The notes: a model not told the origin generated them from the sequence alone. A DNA stretch of 64,000 nt from Bacillota bacterium (GCA_017437745.1 JAFRYI010000007.1:210767-274766); one strand, 5' to 3'; positions 42,968-52,722 are shown, counted from the first letter of the stretch. Program-made: numbers and translations.

Positions 42968-43642
42968 ATGGCAAAGATACTCATAGTGGACGACGAAGCT
43001 AAGATCAGAGAGGTAATACGCGAGTACGCCCAGTTCAATAAATACGAGACAGACGAGGCCGAGGACGGCATGCAGGCCGTAGGCAAGTGCCTCAACAACG
43101 ATTACGACCTGATCATCATGGACATAATGATGCCCAGGCTCGACGGCTACTCCGCCTGCAAGGAGATAAAGAAAGAAAAGGACATTCCCATCATAATGCT
43201 CTCCGCACGCGGCGAGGAGTACGACAAGCTCTTCGGCTTCGAGCTGGGAATAGACGATTACGTAGTAAAACCGTTCAGCCCCAAGGAGCTGATGGCAAGG
43301 GTCGCCGCTGTGCTGGCAAGAAAGAACCGCGGAGCGGAAGCCGCCAAGCAGACCGTGCTCACATCCGAGGGACTGGAGGTCAACACGGAATCCAGGACCG
43401 TCAGCGTGGACGGGGTCAAAGTGGACTGCACGCTTAAGGAATACGAGATACTCGCCTACCTTATGCGCAACAAGAACATCGCTCTTTCGCGCGACAGGAT
43501 GCTGCAGGACATCTGGGGATACGATTTCTTCGGAGACGACCGCACCATAGACACCCACATAAAGAATCTGCGCGGAAGGCTCGGAAAGTACAGAGACAAG
43601 ATCACCACAGTAAGAGGCATAGGCTACAAGTTTGAAGACTGA
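42968..43642 (+). CDS. OmpR/PhoB-type response regulator
   Basis: 224 residues. Receiver domain with the acidic pair DDE near residue 8, the phosphoryl aspartate in IIMDIMMPRLDG (about residue 51), a conserved serine in LSARGEEYDK and lysine in DYVVKPFSPKEL; then a winged helix with LTLKEYEIL-like VDCTLKEYEILAYL and GDDRTIDTHIKNLRGRLG. It controls transcription on phosphorylation by the adjacent kinase, with which it overlaps by 11 bp. A TATAAT box lies ~50 bp upstream. The stimulus is not evident. Confidence 0.94.
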   Translation: MAKILIVDDEAKIREVIREYAQFNKYETDEAEDGMQAVGKCLNNDYDLIIMDIMMPRLDGYSACKEIKKEKDIPIIMLSARGEEYDKLFGFELGIDDYVVKPFSPKELMARVAAVLARKNRGAEAAKQTVLTSEGLEVNTESRTVSVDGVKVDCTLKEYEILAYLMRNKNIALSRDRMLQDIWGYDFFGDDRTIDTHIKNLRGRLGKYRDKITTVRGIGYKFED

Positions 43643-45098
43643 AACCAAAGAAAAGCCGAATAAAACGGAAGGACGCCCGGTAAAGAGCCTGAGGGCCCGC
43701 CTAGCGGCGTCCTTTATCATCTTCGCCGTTTTTCTGATGGCGCTGCTCTGGATATTCCAGTCCGTTTTTCTGGACAGATACTACGAATTATCCATGAGCA
43801 GGCGCTGCAGCAAGGCGGTAAGTTCCGTATGCGATTACTACACTTCCGGCGGGCCGGACATGTCCTACAACAGCTTCATGGATTTCCTGGGCCAGAAGAC
43901 AGAAGACAACGACATCTACTTCTGGATAGAATCCACGGACGGGACGTTCTACCTCTCCTCGTCCGATCTCCAGGCCGTGCGCATCCGCGCCAACACCAGG
44001 CAGCTGATATCACAGGCCCGCACCATGCTCAAGGAGGGAGGTCAGAGCGAAGTCAGCTTCACGGCCAAGGGTCCGTTCGGGGACGGCAAGGACTTCATCT
44101 ACGCAAGGTATGTCGAAGGCGGCGAAAGCAATCCGATATACATCTACGCCATAGCGACCATAACTCCCATAGGACCGGCGGTAGGGATAATAAGGTCTCA
44201 GCTGTTGATAGTCACGGGCGTGGCTCTCATAGTGGGCGTAGTGGTGGCAAGGCTAACGGCCAAGCGTCTGGCCAAGCCTATATCCGAGATAGAGAGGGAC
44301 GCCAGGGAACTTGCGAAGGGCAACTACGACGTTTCCTTCAAGGGCGGAGATTACAAGGAAGTCTCGGATCTTGCGGAGACGCTCAACCAGGCGGCGGCGG
44401 ATCTTAAAGCTTCGGACGCGCTGCAGAAAGACCTTATCGCGAACGTTTCTCACGATCTGCGTACGCCTCTGACAATGATAAAATCCTACGCGGAGCTGAT
44501 CCGCGACATCTCCGGCGACGATCCCGTAAAGCGTGAGGAGCATCTGGACGTGATAATCAAGGAGACCGACAGGCTGGACGAACTCGTCGGCGACATACTT
44601 ACGCTGTCCAAGATGCAGGCAGGCGTAATGGAGATGGAGATGACGGACTTCGACATACAGGAGGCCGGCGAGGCGGTCCTTTCCACGTACATGGTCATGG
44701 AACAGGAAGGCTTCAGGATAAACTTCGAGCCTGCGGAAGGCACGGTAACGGTACACGGAGACAGGCGCCGCATACAGCAGGTGATAGCCAACCTCCTGTC
44801 CAACGCCGTAAGATACAGCAAGGAAAACAAGGAGGTATCGCTCCGCTTCGAAAGAGACGGCGGAAACATCGTGTGCTCCGTTGCGGACAAAGGCATAGGA
44901 ATAGCGGAAGAGGATCTGGATAAGATATGGAACCGCTACCAGAAGGCCAGCAAGCAGGGCGCCAGAAGCGCTCAGGGTACCGGCCTGGGGCTTTCCATAG
45001 CCTCCGAGATACTGCAGAAACACGGCGCGAAATACGGCGTCGAGAGCAAACCCGGCGAGGGAAGCCGGTTCTGGTTCTCGCTGCCTGTTAAAAAATGA
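43632..45098 (+). CDS. Sensor histidine kinase
   Basis: 488 residues, cognate kinase of the preceding regulator. Two membrane helices flank a ~130-residue outer sensor domain, followed by a HAMP domain (LTAKRLAKPISEIERDAREL), the phospho-acceptor H-box SHDLRTPLTMIKSYAELI, the N-box QVIANLLSNAVRYSKE, and ATP-lid boxes DKGIGIAEEDLDKIW and GTGLGLSIASEI. The start is an unusual TTG at 43632 inside the regulator gene; no ATG exists before the first membrane helix, so TTG is the best choice. A terminator follows directly at the stop. Confidence 0.92.
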   Translation: MKTETKEKPNKTEGRPVKSLRARLAASFIIFAVFLMALLWIFQSVFLDRYYELSMSRRCSKAVSSVCDYYTSGGPDMSYNSFMDFLGQKTEDNDIYFWIESTDGTFYLSSSDLQAVRIRANTRQLISQARTMLKEGGQSEVSFTAKGPFGDGKDFIYARYVEGGESNPIYIYAIATITPIGPAVGIIRSQLLIVTGVALIVGVVVARLTAKRLAKPISEIERDARELAKGNYDVSFKGGDYKEVSDLAETLNQAAADLKASDALQKDLIANVSHDLRTPLTMIKSYAELIRDISGDDPVKREEHLDVIIKETDRLDELVGDILTLSKMQAGVMEMEMTDFDIQEAGEAVLSTYMVMEQEGFRINFEPAEGTVTVHGDRRRIQQVIANLLSNAVRYSKENKEVSLRFERDGGNIVCSVADKGIGIAEEDLDKIWNRYQKASKQGARSAQGTGLGLSIASEILQKHGAKYGVESKPGEGSRFWFSLPVKK

Positions 45099-45131
45099 CA
45101 GCGGCTTTGTATAGTCAGGGCCGCTGTTTTT
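45098..45131 (+). terminator. Terminator of the two-component operon
   Basis: Stem ACAGCGGC / GCCGCTGT with a 14-nt loop, followed by TTTTTAT; begins within the kinase stop codon. Confidence 0.8.
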
Positions 45132-45182
45132 ATCAGTATTATTACACTTTTTTGCTTTATTGACTATTATTCCACAATGGAG

Positions 45183-45188
45183 TATAAT
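45183..45188 (+). promoter_or_regulatory. -10 box of the carD-like gene
   Basis: TATAAT at 45183-45188, placing the start of transcription at about 45195, directly on the GGAGGT that precedes ATG 45208; the leader would be only ~13 nt. Confidence 0.6.
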
Positions 45189-45207
45189 CTTTGTGGAGGT
45201 TAGTCGG

Positions 45208-45681
45208 ATGTTCGTAGTCGGCGATAGGGTCGTATACCCGATGCACGGGGCCGGCCTTATAGAAAAAATCGAAGACAGGCAGATCCTGGGAGAGACCAGA
45301 GCGTATTACATCATCAGGATCAAGAGCGGAAACATGCAGGTCATGGTCCCCGTAAAAGGCGCGGAGGACATAGGCCTGCGTTATGTTGTAGATGCCGGCG
45401 AATTCGACGAGATCTACAAAGTACTGGGTTCGGAATCCACTCCCATGGACGAGAACTGGAACCGCCGCAACCGCGACAACATGGAAAAGCTAAAGACCGG
45501 AGACCCGGAGCAGGTGGCGGAGGTAATACGCAACCTGGTAAGGGTGGACAGGGTAAAGAAGCTCTCCACAGGCGAAAAGAAGCTCCTCAACACCGCCAGG
45601 CAGATACTCTGCTCGGAGATGACCATGGTGCTGAACGTAAACGATTCGGCAGCCTTAGCTCTCATCGACGGATCGATCTGA
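45208..45681 (+). CDS. CarD/CdnL-type RNA polymerase-binding factor
   Basis: 157 residues. The N-terminal Tudor-like RNA-polymerase interaction domain is clear (FVVGDRVVYPMHGAGLIEKI, YYIIRIKSGNMQVMVPV), followed by a helical C-terminal domain (AEVIRNLVRVDRVKKLSTGEKKLLNTARQIL). Such proteins bind the polymerase beta subunit and stabilise open complexes at rRNA and other promoters. I set the start at ATG 45208 behind GGAGGT; the longer frame from 45160 runs through the promoter. In other Clostridia carD sits in this same radA-ispDF cluster. Confidence 0.94.
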   Translation: MFVVGDRVVYPMHGAGLIEKIEDRQILGETRAYYIIRIKSGNMQVMVPVKGAEDIGLRYVVDAGEFDEIYKVLGSESTPMDENWNRRNRDNMEKLKTGDPEQVAEVIRNLVRVDRVKKLSTGEKKLLNTARQILCSEMTMVLNVNDSAALALIDGSI

Positions 45682-45735
45682 AAAGACCGTAAGTCGTGAT
45701 TTATATATACAATTTAATATTCAGGAGGATAAACA

Positions 45736-46842
45736 ATGCTCAAAAAAGTATTCCGCGTGATCCTTACGTTTCTCGGAATGCTGCTGGGCTACGGAGTGTC
45801 GTCTTATCTCGTTGCGAACTGGGATGCCCTTTCGGGGCTCCAGGCCGGTGAACAGACTCTGCTCATTCTGATTGCGACGGTTTTATTCGGACTTATTTTT
45901 TTCTATGTTTTCTCGGCACTCTCCAGAAAAGGGGCAAAGGTCGCAAGCTCTGTGGCTTCGGAACTTTCGGAAAAGTTCGCCATAGAGGATCTGCTTCCTA
46001 TAGTCGCAGGACTTATCGCGGGTCTGTTGATCGCTTACCTGATCTCGCCGATTATTAATGGGATCCAGGCACTGCAGGTGTTCAATCTGAACGTGATACT
46101 GACCGTGCTTCTGTACATAGCCTTCGGATGGTTAGGCATTACTGTCGCGAGAAGATTTTCGCCGGATATCCGGCTGCCTTTCCCGGGACAGACTTCGCCT
46201 AAGGACCAGCAAAGCGTAAAACGTAAGACCAAGGGGCGCGCAGGCGCGGCGCCTAAGATTCTAGATACCAGTGTAATCATCGACGGCAGGATAGTCGATA
46301 TCTTAAAGACGGGCTTCATAGAAGGGGACATAGTCATTCCCTCGTTCGTGCTCGTCGAGCTCAGGCACATCGCGGATTCCTCGGATCCCCTTAAGCGAAA
46401 CAGGGGACGCCGGGGTCTTGACATACTCAATAAGATCCAGACGGAGTACGGCATAGAGATCTACGATACAGGTTCCGATAAGTCGCTGGAGGACATCCCG
46501 GAAGTGGATGTAAAGCTGCTTAAGCTTGCGCAGAACATGAAGGGAGTCGTGGTTACAAACGACTTCAACCTCAACAAGGTAGCGGCCATACAGGGTGTGC
46601 CGGTGCTCAACATCAACGAACTCGCCAACACCTTAAAGCCGGTGGTGCTTCCCGGGGAGAACCTTAAGGTCTTCCTGGTAAAGGAAGGCAAGGAGAACGC
46701 GCAGGCGCTCGCCTATCTGGACGACGGCACCATGATAGTCGTGGAGAACGGCCGGAAGTTCATAGGGCAGACTGTGTCCACAACGGTGACCAGCGTGCTT
46801 CAGACTTCTGCCGGTCGCATGATATTCGCGAGACTGAACTGA
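45736..46842 (+). CDS. PIN/TRAM domain membrane protein (YacL-like)
   Basis: 368 residues. Four membrane helices occupy the first ~150 residues, then a PIN-type nuclease domain (ILDTSVIIDGRIVDILKTG with the first acidic residues, ELRHIAD, and VVTNDFNLNKVA with the last Asp), and a C-terminal TRAM RNA-binding domain. It is the YacL family, a likely membrane-tethered RNase whose targets are not settled. It is 3 bp ahead of ispDF and 54 bp after carD, matching the Bacillus yacL-ispD-ispF order. Confidence 0.92.
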   Translation: MLKKVFRVILTFLGMLLGYGVSSYLVANWDALSGLQAGEQTLLILIATVLFGLIFFYVFSALSRKGAKVASSVASELSEKFAIEDLLPIVAGLIAGLLIAYLISPIINGIQALQVFNLNVILTVLLYIAFGWLGITVARRFSPDIRLPFPGQTSPKDQQSVKRKTKGRAGAAPKILDTSVIIDGRIVDILKTGFIEGDIVIPSFVLVELRHIADSSDPLKRNRGRRGLDILNKIQTEYGIEIYDTGSDKSLEDIPEVDVKLLKLAQNMKGVVVTNDFNLNKVAAIQGVPVLNINELANTLKPVVLPGENLKVFLVKEGKENAQALAYLDDGTMIVVENGRKFIGQTVSTTVTSVLQTSAGRMIFARLN

Positions 46843-46845
46843 TCG

Positions 46846-47985
46846 ATGCGTAACATTTCGGTAATAATCGCCGCTGCGGGATCGGGAAGCCGCATGGGAG
46901 GTCCGGTCCCCAAGCAATACATGAAAGTCGACGGTCTTCCGGTCCTTGTCAGGACCGTAAGGATATTTTGCTGCGCGGACGAGGTGAAGACCATCGCCGT
47001 GATGGTCCCGCCCGGAGACGTTAAGTACTGCCAGGACATGCTTGCGGAGCATCTGCACGCTTGCACGTCCGGCGTGGGAGTGTTTCCGAAGGTGCTGGTG
47101 CGGGAAGGCGGAAAGACCAGGCAGGAGACGGTCGGAAAGGGGCTCGAGGCTGTAGGCAGCGAAGGCCCTTACGTGCTGGTGCACGACGGGGCAAGGCCTT
47201 TCGTCAGCATGGAAGTGATCGAAGGTGTCATCCGCGCCCTGCAGCGCGGAGCAGACGCTGTGGTTCCCTGCGTAACGCCTAAAAGTACCATCAGGACTGC
47301 TGAAAAGACCTTGGACAGGAATTCCCTGTACGAGGTGCAGACGCCACAGGGATTCAGGACCGAAGTGCTTGTAGCGGCCTTCGAAAAGGCAAAAGCGGAC
47401 GGTTTTACCGGCACGGACGAAGCTAGCCTGGCGGAGCGTACCGGCGCTGAGATAACCATTACGGAAGGCGACTACGCCAACATCAAGATAACTACCAGGG
47501 AGGACGTTCCGGAAATGATTCGCTGCGGAAACGGTTACGACGTTCACAGGTTTGCGGAAGGCCGGAAACTGATGCTCGGATGCGTGGAGATCCCTTACGA
47601 AAAAGGGCTTCTGGGGCATTCGGACGCGGACGTCTGCGCTCATGCCGTAGCGGATGCTCTCCTGGGCGCGGCAGGCCTTAGGGACATAGGATACTGGTTC
47701 CCGGACACAGCGGCGGAGACCGAGGGCATGGCGGGCAGCGTCCTGCTTGCTAAAACAGTTGAAATTTTAAGGAACGCAGGCTTTACGCCGTCCAACGTAG
47801 ATGCTACAATTGTTGCGCAGCGTCCTAAGCTTGCTCCGTACATAGAACAGATGAAGACCGCCGTAGCCGCGGCGATAGGATTAGGTCTGGAGAGCGTAGG
47901 CATCAAGGCCACCACGGAGGAAGGTCTGGGCATCACAGGCAGCGGGGAAGCAATAAGCTGCTTCGCGACCGCGACCGTCAGATGA
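46846..47985 (+). CDS. ispDF: Bifunctional IspD-IspF enzyme of the MEP pathway
   Basis: 379 residues fusing two non-consecutive steps of isoprenoid precursor synthesis. Residues ~1-222 are IspD (IIAAAGSGSRMGGPVPKQY, VHDGARPFVS, EVQTPQGFRTEV), which makes CDP-methylerythritol. Residues ~226-379 are IspF (GNGYDVHRFAEGR, LLGHSDADVCAHAVADALLG, DIGYWFPDT), the zinc cyclase that makes MEcPP. The enzyme between them, IspE, is separate and not in the window. Fused IspDF occurs in many Clostridia and Proteobacteria. Confidence 0.96.
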   Translation: MRNISVIIAAAGSGSRMGGPVPKQYMKVDGLPVLVRTVRIFCCADEVKTIAVMVPPGDVKYCQDMLAEHLHACTSGVGVFPKVLVREGGKTRQETVGKGLEAVGSEGPYVLVHDGARPFVSMEVIEGVIRALQRGADAVVPCVTPKSTIRTAEKTLDRNSLYEVQTPQGFRTEVLVAAFEKAKADGFTGTDEASLAERTGAEITITEGDYANIKITTREDVPEMIRCGNGYDVHRFAEGRKLMLGCVEIPYEKGLLGHSDADVCAHAVADALLGAAGLRDIGYWFPDTAAETEGMAGSVLLAKTVEILRNAGFTPSNVDATIVAQRPKLAPYIEQMKTAVAAAIGLGLESVGIKATTEEGLGITGSGEAISCFATATVR

Positions 47986-48067
47986 CCGCCGCTCCGAGAC
48001 AGATATACAGTTACCAGGATAAAACACGGGTACGCGCAAGGCGCGTCCGTTCGGAAAGGATAAAAAC

Positions 48068-49801
48068 ATGAAAGCTTCGAAGATGTTTCTGAGCACTCTG
48101 AGGGAAGTTCCGTCGGAGGCGGAGATCCCCAGCCACATCCTGCTCCTCAGGGCGGGCATGATCAAAAAACTGGTGTCCGGCGTTTACGCGTTCATGCCGC
48201 TGGGCAACAGGAGCCTCAGAAAGATAGAGGAAATAGTGCGCCGGGAGATGGACGCCGCGGGCGCCCAGGAAGTTCTGATGTCCGCGCTCCAGCCTGCCGA
48301 GCTCTGGCAGGAATCCGGCCGCTGGTACGCCTACGGACCGGAGATGTGGCGTCTTAAGGACAGGAACGACAGAGAGTTCTGTCTGGGACCCACCCACGAA
48401 GAGATATTTACGGACGTCGTCCGCCAGCAGGTCAGCAGCTACCGTCAGCTGCCGCTCAACCTCTATCAGATCCAGACCAAGTACAGGGACGAGGCGCGCC
48501 CGCGCTTCGGACTCATCCGCAGCCGCGAATTCATAATGAAGGACGCGTATTCCTTCGACCGCGACGAGGCAAGCCTGGACGACAGCTACAAAGCAATGTA
48601 CGACGCCTACGAGAAGGTCTTCGACCGCTGCGGCCTTAAATACCGCGCCGTAGAGGCGGACTCCGGAGCCATAGGAGGCAGCAACTCCCACGAGTTCTGC
48701 GCTCTTTCGGACGTAGGCGAAGAGGAGATAATATACTGCGAGCACTGCTCCATGGCAGCTACCGCGGAAAGGGCGTCGTTTGCGGACGAACCCGGCGCCG
48801 CAGCCGAGGAGCTTCCGCTCGAAAAGAAGTACACTCCCGGAACCAAGACCATAGAAGCCGTAGCCGAGTTCCTTGGCCTTGAGCAGAAGCAGACCATTAA
48901 GGCGCTGCTCCTCCAGGCTTTCGATCCGGAGGATCCGGACGCGAAGATACGCTACATAGCCTGCTTCATAAGGGGCGACAGGCAGCTGAACATGACCAAG
49001 CTCGTAAATGCTCTTGGCCTTCCGGAGTACGCGGTCCAGTTCGCGGACGAGGCCGCCATGGGTTCCGAGACGGGCTGCGTGGGCGGATTCACCGGTCCCA
49101 TAGGCCTGCACGATTGTACGATCGTCGCGGATACGGAGCTCGTGAACACGAAGAACCTCTGCGCGGGAGCCTGCGAAGCGGATCATCACTACATAAACGT
49201 AAACTACGGCCGCGATTACAAGGCGGACATAGTCACGGACATCAAGCTGCTGCAGGCGGGAGACCCCTGTCCGGTATGCGGAGCTCCGGTAAAGAGCGCC
49301 AGAGGCATAGAGGTGGGCCAGGTCTTCAAGCTCGGCACCAAGTATTCCGTGCCCATGCACCTTTGCTACAAGGACGAGAACCAGCAGGAGCATCCCGTTC
49401 TGATGGGCTGCTACGGAATAGGAGTCACAAGGACCCTGGCTGCCGTAGTGGAGCAGAACCACGACGATAACGGCATCATCTGGCCGATGAGCGTTGCGCC
49501 CTACCACGCTGTGATCACCGTCATCAATCCTAAGGACGAGGTCCAGATGAGTCTGGCCGGAAGCATATTCGCAAGGCTGGAGGCAGCAGGTCTGGAAGTC
49601 GTGATAGACGAGCGAGACGAGCGTCCCGGAGTAAAGTTCAAGGACGCGGACCTTCTGGGCTTCCCGATCAGGATCACCGTCGGAAAGAAAGCCGCGGACG
49701 GCATAGTCGAGTACAAACTGCGCCGCGGAGGCGACAACACGGACATGACAGCCGATCAGGCCGCAGATGCCGCGATAGAGCTGTATAACGCAGAAAAGTA
49801 G
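48068..49801 (+). CDS. proS: Proline-tRNA ligase
   Basis: Charges tRNA-Pro. 577 residues of the bacterial type: motif 1 region YAFMPLGNRSLRKIEEIVR, motif 2 with TKYRDEARPRFGLIRSREF, an editing (INS) domain inserted from ~225 to ~390 that removes mischarged alanine (GDRQLNMTKLVNALG, GFTGPIG), motif 3 GCYGIGVTRTLAAV, and a C-terminal anticodon-binding domain (VVIDERDERPGVKFKDADLLGFP). It takes the place that gltX/cysE occupy in the Bacillus cluster. Confidence 0.96.
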   Translation: MKASKMFLSTLREVPSEAEIPSHILLLRAGMIKKLVSGVYAFMPLGNRSLRKIEEIVRREMDAAGAQEVLMSALQPAELWQESGRWYAYGPEMWRLKDRNDREFCLGPTHEEIFTDVVRQQVSSYRQLPLNLYQIQTKYRDEARPRFGLIRSREFIMKDAYSFDRDEASLDDSYKAMYDAYEKVFDRCGLKYRAVEADSGAIGGSNSHEFCALSDVGEEEIIYCEHCSMAATAERASFADEPGAAAEELPLEKKYTPGTKTIEAVAEFLGLEQKQTIKALLLQAFDPEDPDAKIRYIACFIRGDRQLNMTKLVNALGLPEYAVQFADEAAMGSETGCVGGFTGPIGLHDCTIVADTELVNTKNLCAGACEADHHYINVNYGRDYKADIVTDIKLLQAGDPCPVCGAPVKSARGIEVGQVFKLGTKYSVPMHLCYKDENQQEHPVLMGCYGIGVTRTLAAVVEQNHDDNGIIWPMSVAPYHAVITVINPKDEVQMSLAGSIFARLEAAGLEVVIDERDERPGVKFKDADLLGFPIRITVGKKAADGIVEYKLRRGGDNTDMTADQAADAAIELYNAEK

Positions 49802-49848
49802 GCCCGCAGCGCCGCTTCGCCGCGGCCCGGACCTTCGGGGGCATAGAT

Positions 49849-51249
49849 ATGAAAGTTTACAACACCCTTACAAGAAGAAAAGAAGAACTGGTCCCGCAGG
49901 ACCCTAAAAAACTCACCATGTATGTCTGCGGGCCCACGGTCTACAACTACATACACATAGGAAACGCAAGGCCAATCGTGGTCTTCGATACGCTCCGCAG
50001 ATACCTGGAGTACCGCGGTCAGAAGGTCAAGTACGTCCAGAACTTTACGGACGTGGACGACAAGATAATCAACCGCGCCAGGGAAGAGGGCATATCCGCG
50101 CTGGAGGTGGGCGAAAAGTACATCGCCGCCTACTACGAGGACGTTAAGCAGCTGAACGTTCTGCCGGCCACCGTCCATCCCAGGGTCACCCAGACCATGC
50201 CGGACATCATAAAGTTCGTGCAGGGCCTGATAGACAAGGGCATGGCTTACGAGGTGAACGGCGACGTTTACTACCGCACCCGCAAGTTCCCCGGTTACGG
50301 CAAGCTATCCGGAAAGAACATAGACGAGCTGGAGTCCGGCTTCCGCGTCGAAGTCAACGACGTAAAGGAGGATCCGCTGGACTTCGCGCTGTGGAAGGCC
50401 AGGAAGTCCGAGGACGAGATCGCCTGGGAGAGCCCGTGGGGCATGGGACGTCCCGGCTGGCACATAGAGTGCTCCGCGATGTCTAAAAAGTATCTGGGCG
50501 ATACCATAGACCTGCACGCGGGCGGCGAGGACCTTCAGTTCCCGCATCACGAGAACGAGATAGCGCAGTCCGAAGGCCTTACCGGCAAGACATTCAGCCG
50601 CTACTGGATGCACAACGGCTTCATCAACATAGACGGCGAGAAGATGTCCAAATCCGCGGGCAACTTCTTCCTGCTGAGGGACGTTCTTAAGGAGTACGAC
50701 GGCGAAGTGCTGCGCTACTTCCTTCTGAGCGCGCAGTACAGAGGACCCATAAACTTCTCCAGAGACCTCATGGAAGCCGCCAAGGCAGGCCTTGAGCGCA
50801 TGCAGAACTGCAAGGCTACGCTGCAGCACCTGATCGCCCACGGAGAGGACGGAGACATGACCGAGGCGGAGACTGAAAAGCTGGCCGCTTACGACGCTCA
50901 CAAGCAGAAGTTCATCGACAGCATGGACGACGACCTTAATACCGCGGACGCCATAAGCGCCATATTCGAGCTCATCTCCGACATCAACAGGGACGTGGCC
51001 GGCGGAGCCACCAAGGCCTTCGCGAAGGCTGCGTTCGGGCTTCTGGACGAGCTTACCGGAGTCCTGGGCCTGCTGAGACAGGAAAAGAAAGAGGAAATAG
51101 ATGCAGAACTGCAGAAACTCATCGACGAGCGGGCAGCCGCAAGAAAAGCCAAGGACTGGGCAACAGCCGACAGGATCCGCGACGAGCTCGCAGCCAGAGG
51201 CATCACCCTCAAAGACACTCCCCAGGGAGTCCAGATCGTCAGGTCCTGA
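49849..51249 (+). CDS. cysS: Cysteine-tRNA ligase
   Basis: Charges tRNA-Cys. 466 residues, class I: zinc-binding start (MYVCGPTVYNYIHIGNARP with the HIGN signature), ECSAMSKKYLG and DLHAGGEDLQFPHHENE with zinc ligands, and the KMSKSAGNF loop. The C-terminus ends in the family pattern GITLKDTPQGVQIVRS. The ~85 bp after its stop still look like coding sequence in another frame (see findings). Confidence 0.97.
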   Translation: MKVYNTLTRRKEELVPQDPKKLTMYVCGPTVYNYIHIGNARPIVVFDTLRRYLEYRGQKVKYVQNFTDVDDKIINRAREEGISALEVGEKYIAAYYEDVKQLNVLPATVHPRVTQTMPDIIKFVQGLIDKGMAYEVNGDVYYRTRKFPGYGKLSGKNIDELESGFRVEVNDVKEDPLDFALWKARKSEDEIAWESPWGMGRPGWHIECSAMSKKYLGDTIDLHAGGEDLQFPHHENEIAQSEGLTGKTFSRYWMHNGFINIDGEKMSKSAGNFFLLRDVLKEYDGEVLRYFLLSAQYRGPINFSRDLMEAAKAGLERMQNCKATLQHLIAHGEDGDMTEAETEKLAAYDAHKQKFIDSMDDDLNTADAISAIFELISDINRDVAGGATKAFAKAAFGLLDELTGVLGLLRQEKKEEIDAELQKLIDERAAARKAKDWATADRIRDELAARGITLKDTPQGVQIVRS

Positions 51250-51358
51250 CAAGGACGGCAAAGAGGCCGGACAGCGTAAAAAAGCGTCCTCCGGCTACCT
51301 GAGAGACATATTCAACAACGCGGACAGAGCGTAGCGCGTTTTCGCGCGGGAACGGCAC

Positions 51359-51769
51359 ATGCAGAACGACCCCGGACAGATGAACATACTGGAGCTGGCC
51401 TACCTGGGCGACGCTCTTTACGAGCTGTACGTAAGGGAGCACGTGCTCCGTACAGCTCCGACTTCGCGGGCGGACCTACTTCATAAGGAAGGTGTGCGTT
51501 TCGTCTGCGCGGCCGGTCAGGCGGAGGCTCTTAAGACCATGGCGGACGAGGGATTCCTTACGGAGGAAGAGGCCGATTTCGCCAGAAGGGCGCACAACCA
51601 CAAGACTGCCACCAAGCCTAAGAACGCGGATCCGGTGGACTACAAATGGGCCACCGCTTTCGAAGCTCTGCTGGGGCTTAAGCATCTTGGAAAAGACAAT
51701 GACAGGCTTCAGGCGCTTATGCGCAGAGCCGTTGAGATCACCGAAGAGAGGCGTAACAGCAATGCCTAA
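51359..51769 (+). CDS. mrnC: Mini-ribonuclease III
   Basis: 136 residues, the RNase III catalytic fold without the dsRNA-binding domain. It matures 23S rRNA ends in Firmicutes. LELAYLGDALYELYVREH gives the RNase III signature with catalytic acids, and DYKWATAFEALLGLKHL the second acidic cluster. It overlaps rlmB by 8 bp, giving the classic cysS-mrnC-rlmB order. Confidence 0.95.
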   Translation: MQNDPGQMNILELAYLGDALYELYVREHVLRTAPTSRADLLHKEGVRFVCAAGQAEALKTMADEGFLTEEEADFARRAHNHKTATKPKNADPVDYKWATAFEALLGLKHLGKDNDRLQALMRRAVEITEERRNSNA

Positions 51770-52700
51770 GAGAGACAATCCCAGAACGGGACCTAAATAC
51801 GAAAAGACCGCTGCTCCGGCAGGTAAAAAGACTGCCGGCAGAGGCAGAACGGGCGGAACGTCCAGGGCTTCCGGAAATTACAGGACCGGCAGCCGCGCTT
51901 CTGCTGCCGCAGGCCGCGCCGCGTCCGGGACAGGCAGAACGGTCGCTTCCAGAAGGCCTCAGGTCCAGGAGGAGAACCCGAATCTGCTTATAGGCCGCAA
52001 TCCGATAACGGAGGCCATCAAGGCAGGGCGTCCCATAGACAAACTGCTCATGCAGAAAGACGCCGAAGGCTCCGCCAGACAGATCGCGAGCCTGGCCCGC
52101 GAGGAGGGCATACCCGTCCAGTACGTGGACAAGATAGTCCTGGACAAGCTGGCTCCCGGCAAGGCGCATCAGGGCGTAGCCGCGTACGCCGCCGCCCACA
52201 GATACGTGGGCGTTGAGGACATTCTCGCGGCCGCCAAGGCCAAAGGGGAGGACGCTCTTGTAGTCGTCCTGGACGAACTGGAGGATCCGCACAATCTGGG
52301 CGCCATACTCAGATCCGCGGATGCAGCAGGAGCTCACGGAGTAATAATACCGTCAAGACGTTCCGTCACACTTACGGAAACGGTGGCAAAGGCGTCAGCC
52401 GGAGCCATAGAATACGTGCCGGTGGCCAAGACCGGCAACCTGTCGCGCTGCATAGATCTGCTTAAGTCCAAGGGACTGTGGATCGCGGCGGTGGACATGG
52501 ACGGAACCGATTACGACGCTTCAGATCTTAAAGGTCCGCTGGCGCTCATAATAGGCGGGGAAGGAAAGGGCGTGTCGCCCAACCTTAAGGCAAAGAGCGA
52601 CTACGTAATATCCATCCCCATGCGCGGACACGTCAATTCGCTCAACGCGTCGAACGCCGCGGCAATAGTGCTTTTCGAAGCCGCGCGCCAGAGGCGCTGA
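51762..52700 (+). CDS. rlmB: 23S rRNA 2'-O-ribose methyltransferase (RlmB/TrmH type)
   Basis: 312 residues. The first ~60 are basic, glycine- and arginine-rich and probably disordered; then an L30-like substrate domain (LLIGRNPITEAIKAGRP) and a SPOUT knot with the TrmH motifs LDELEDPHNLGAILRSADA, LIIGGEGKGVS and IPMRGHVNSLNASNAAAIVLFE. RlmB methylates G2251 of 23S rRNA; the exact site here is inferred from cluster context. The start ATG 51762 overlaps mrnC; upstream frame is read-through of mrnC in another frame. Confidence 0.93.
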   Translation: MPKRDNPRTGPKYEKTAAPAGKKTAGRGRTGGTSRASGNYRTGSRASAAAGRAASGTGRTVASRRPQVQEENPNLLIGRNPITEAIKAGRPIDKLLMQKDAEGSARQIASLAREEGIPVQYVDKIVLDKLAPGKAHQGVAAYAAAHRYVGVEDILAAAKAKGEDALVVVLDELEDPHNLGAILRSADAAGAHGVIIPSRRSVTLTETVAKASAGAIEYVPVAKTGNLSRCIDLLKSKGLWIAAVDMDGTDYDASDLKGPLALIIGGEGKGVSPNLKAKSDYVISIPMRGHVNSLNASNAAAIVLFEAARQRR

Positions 52701-52722
52701 TCATCAGATAAAGGAGAAAGCA

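Noticed and set aside
47986..48067. T-box leader ahead of proS, and one ahead of cysS (49802-49848)
   Set aside because: The gaps are under 90 bp with only small GC-rich stems and no T-box sequence or terminator.
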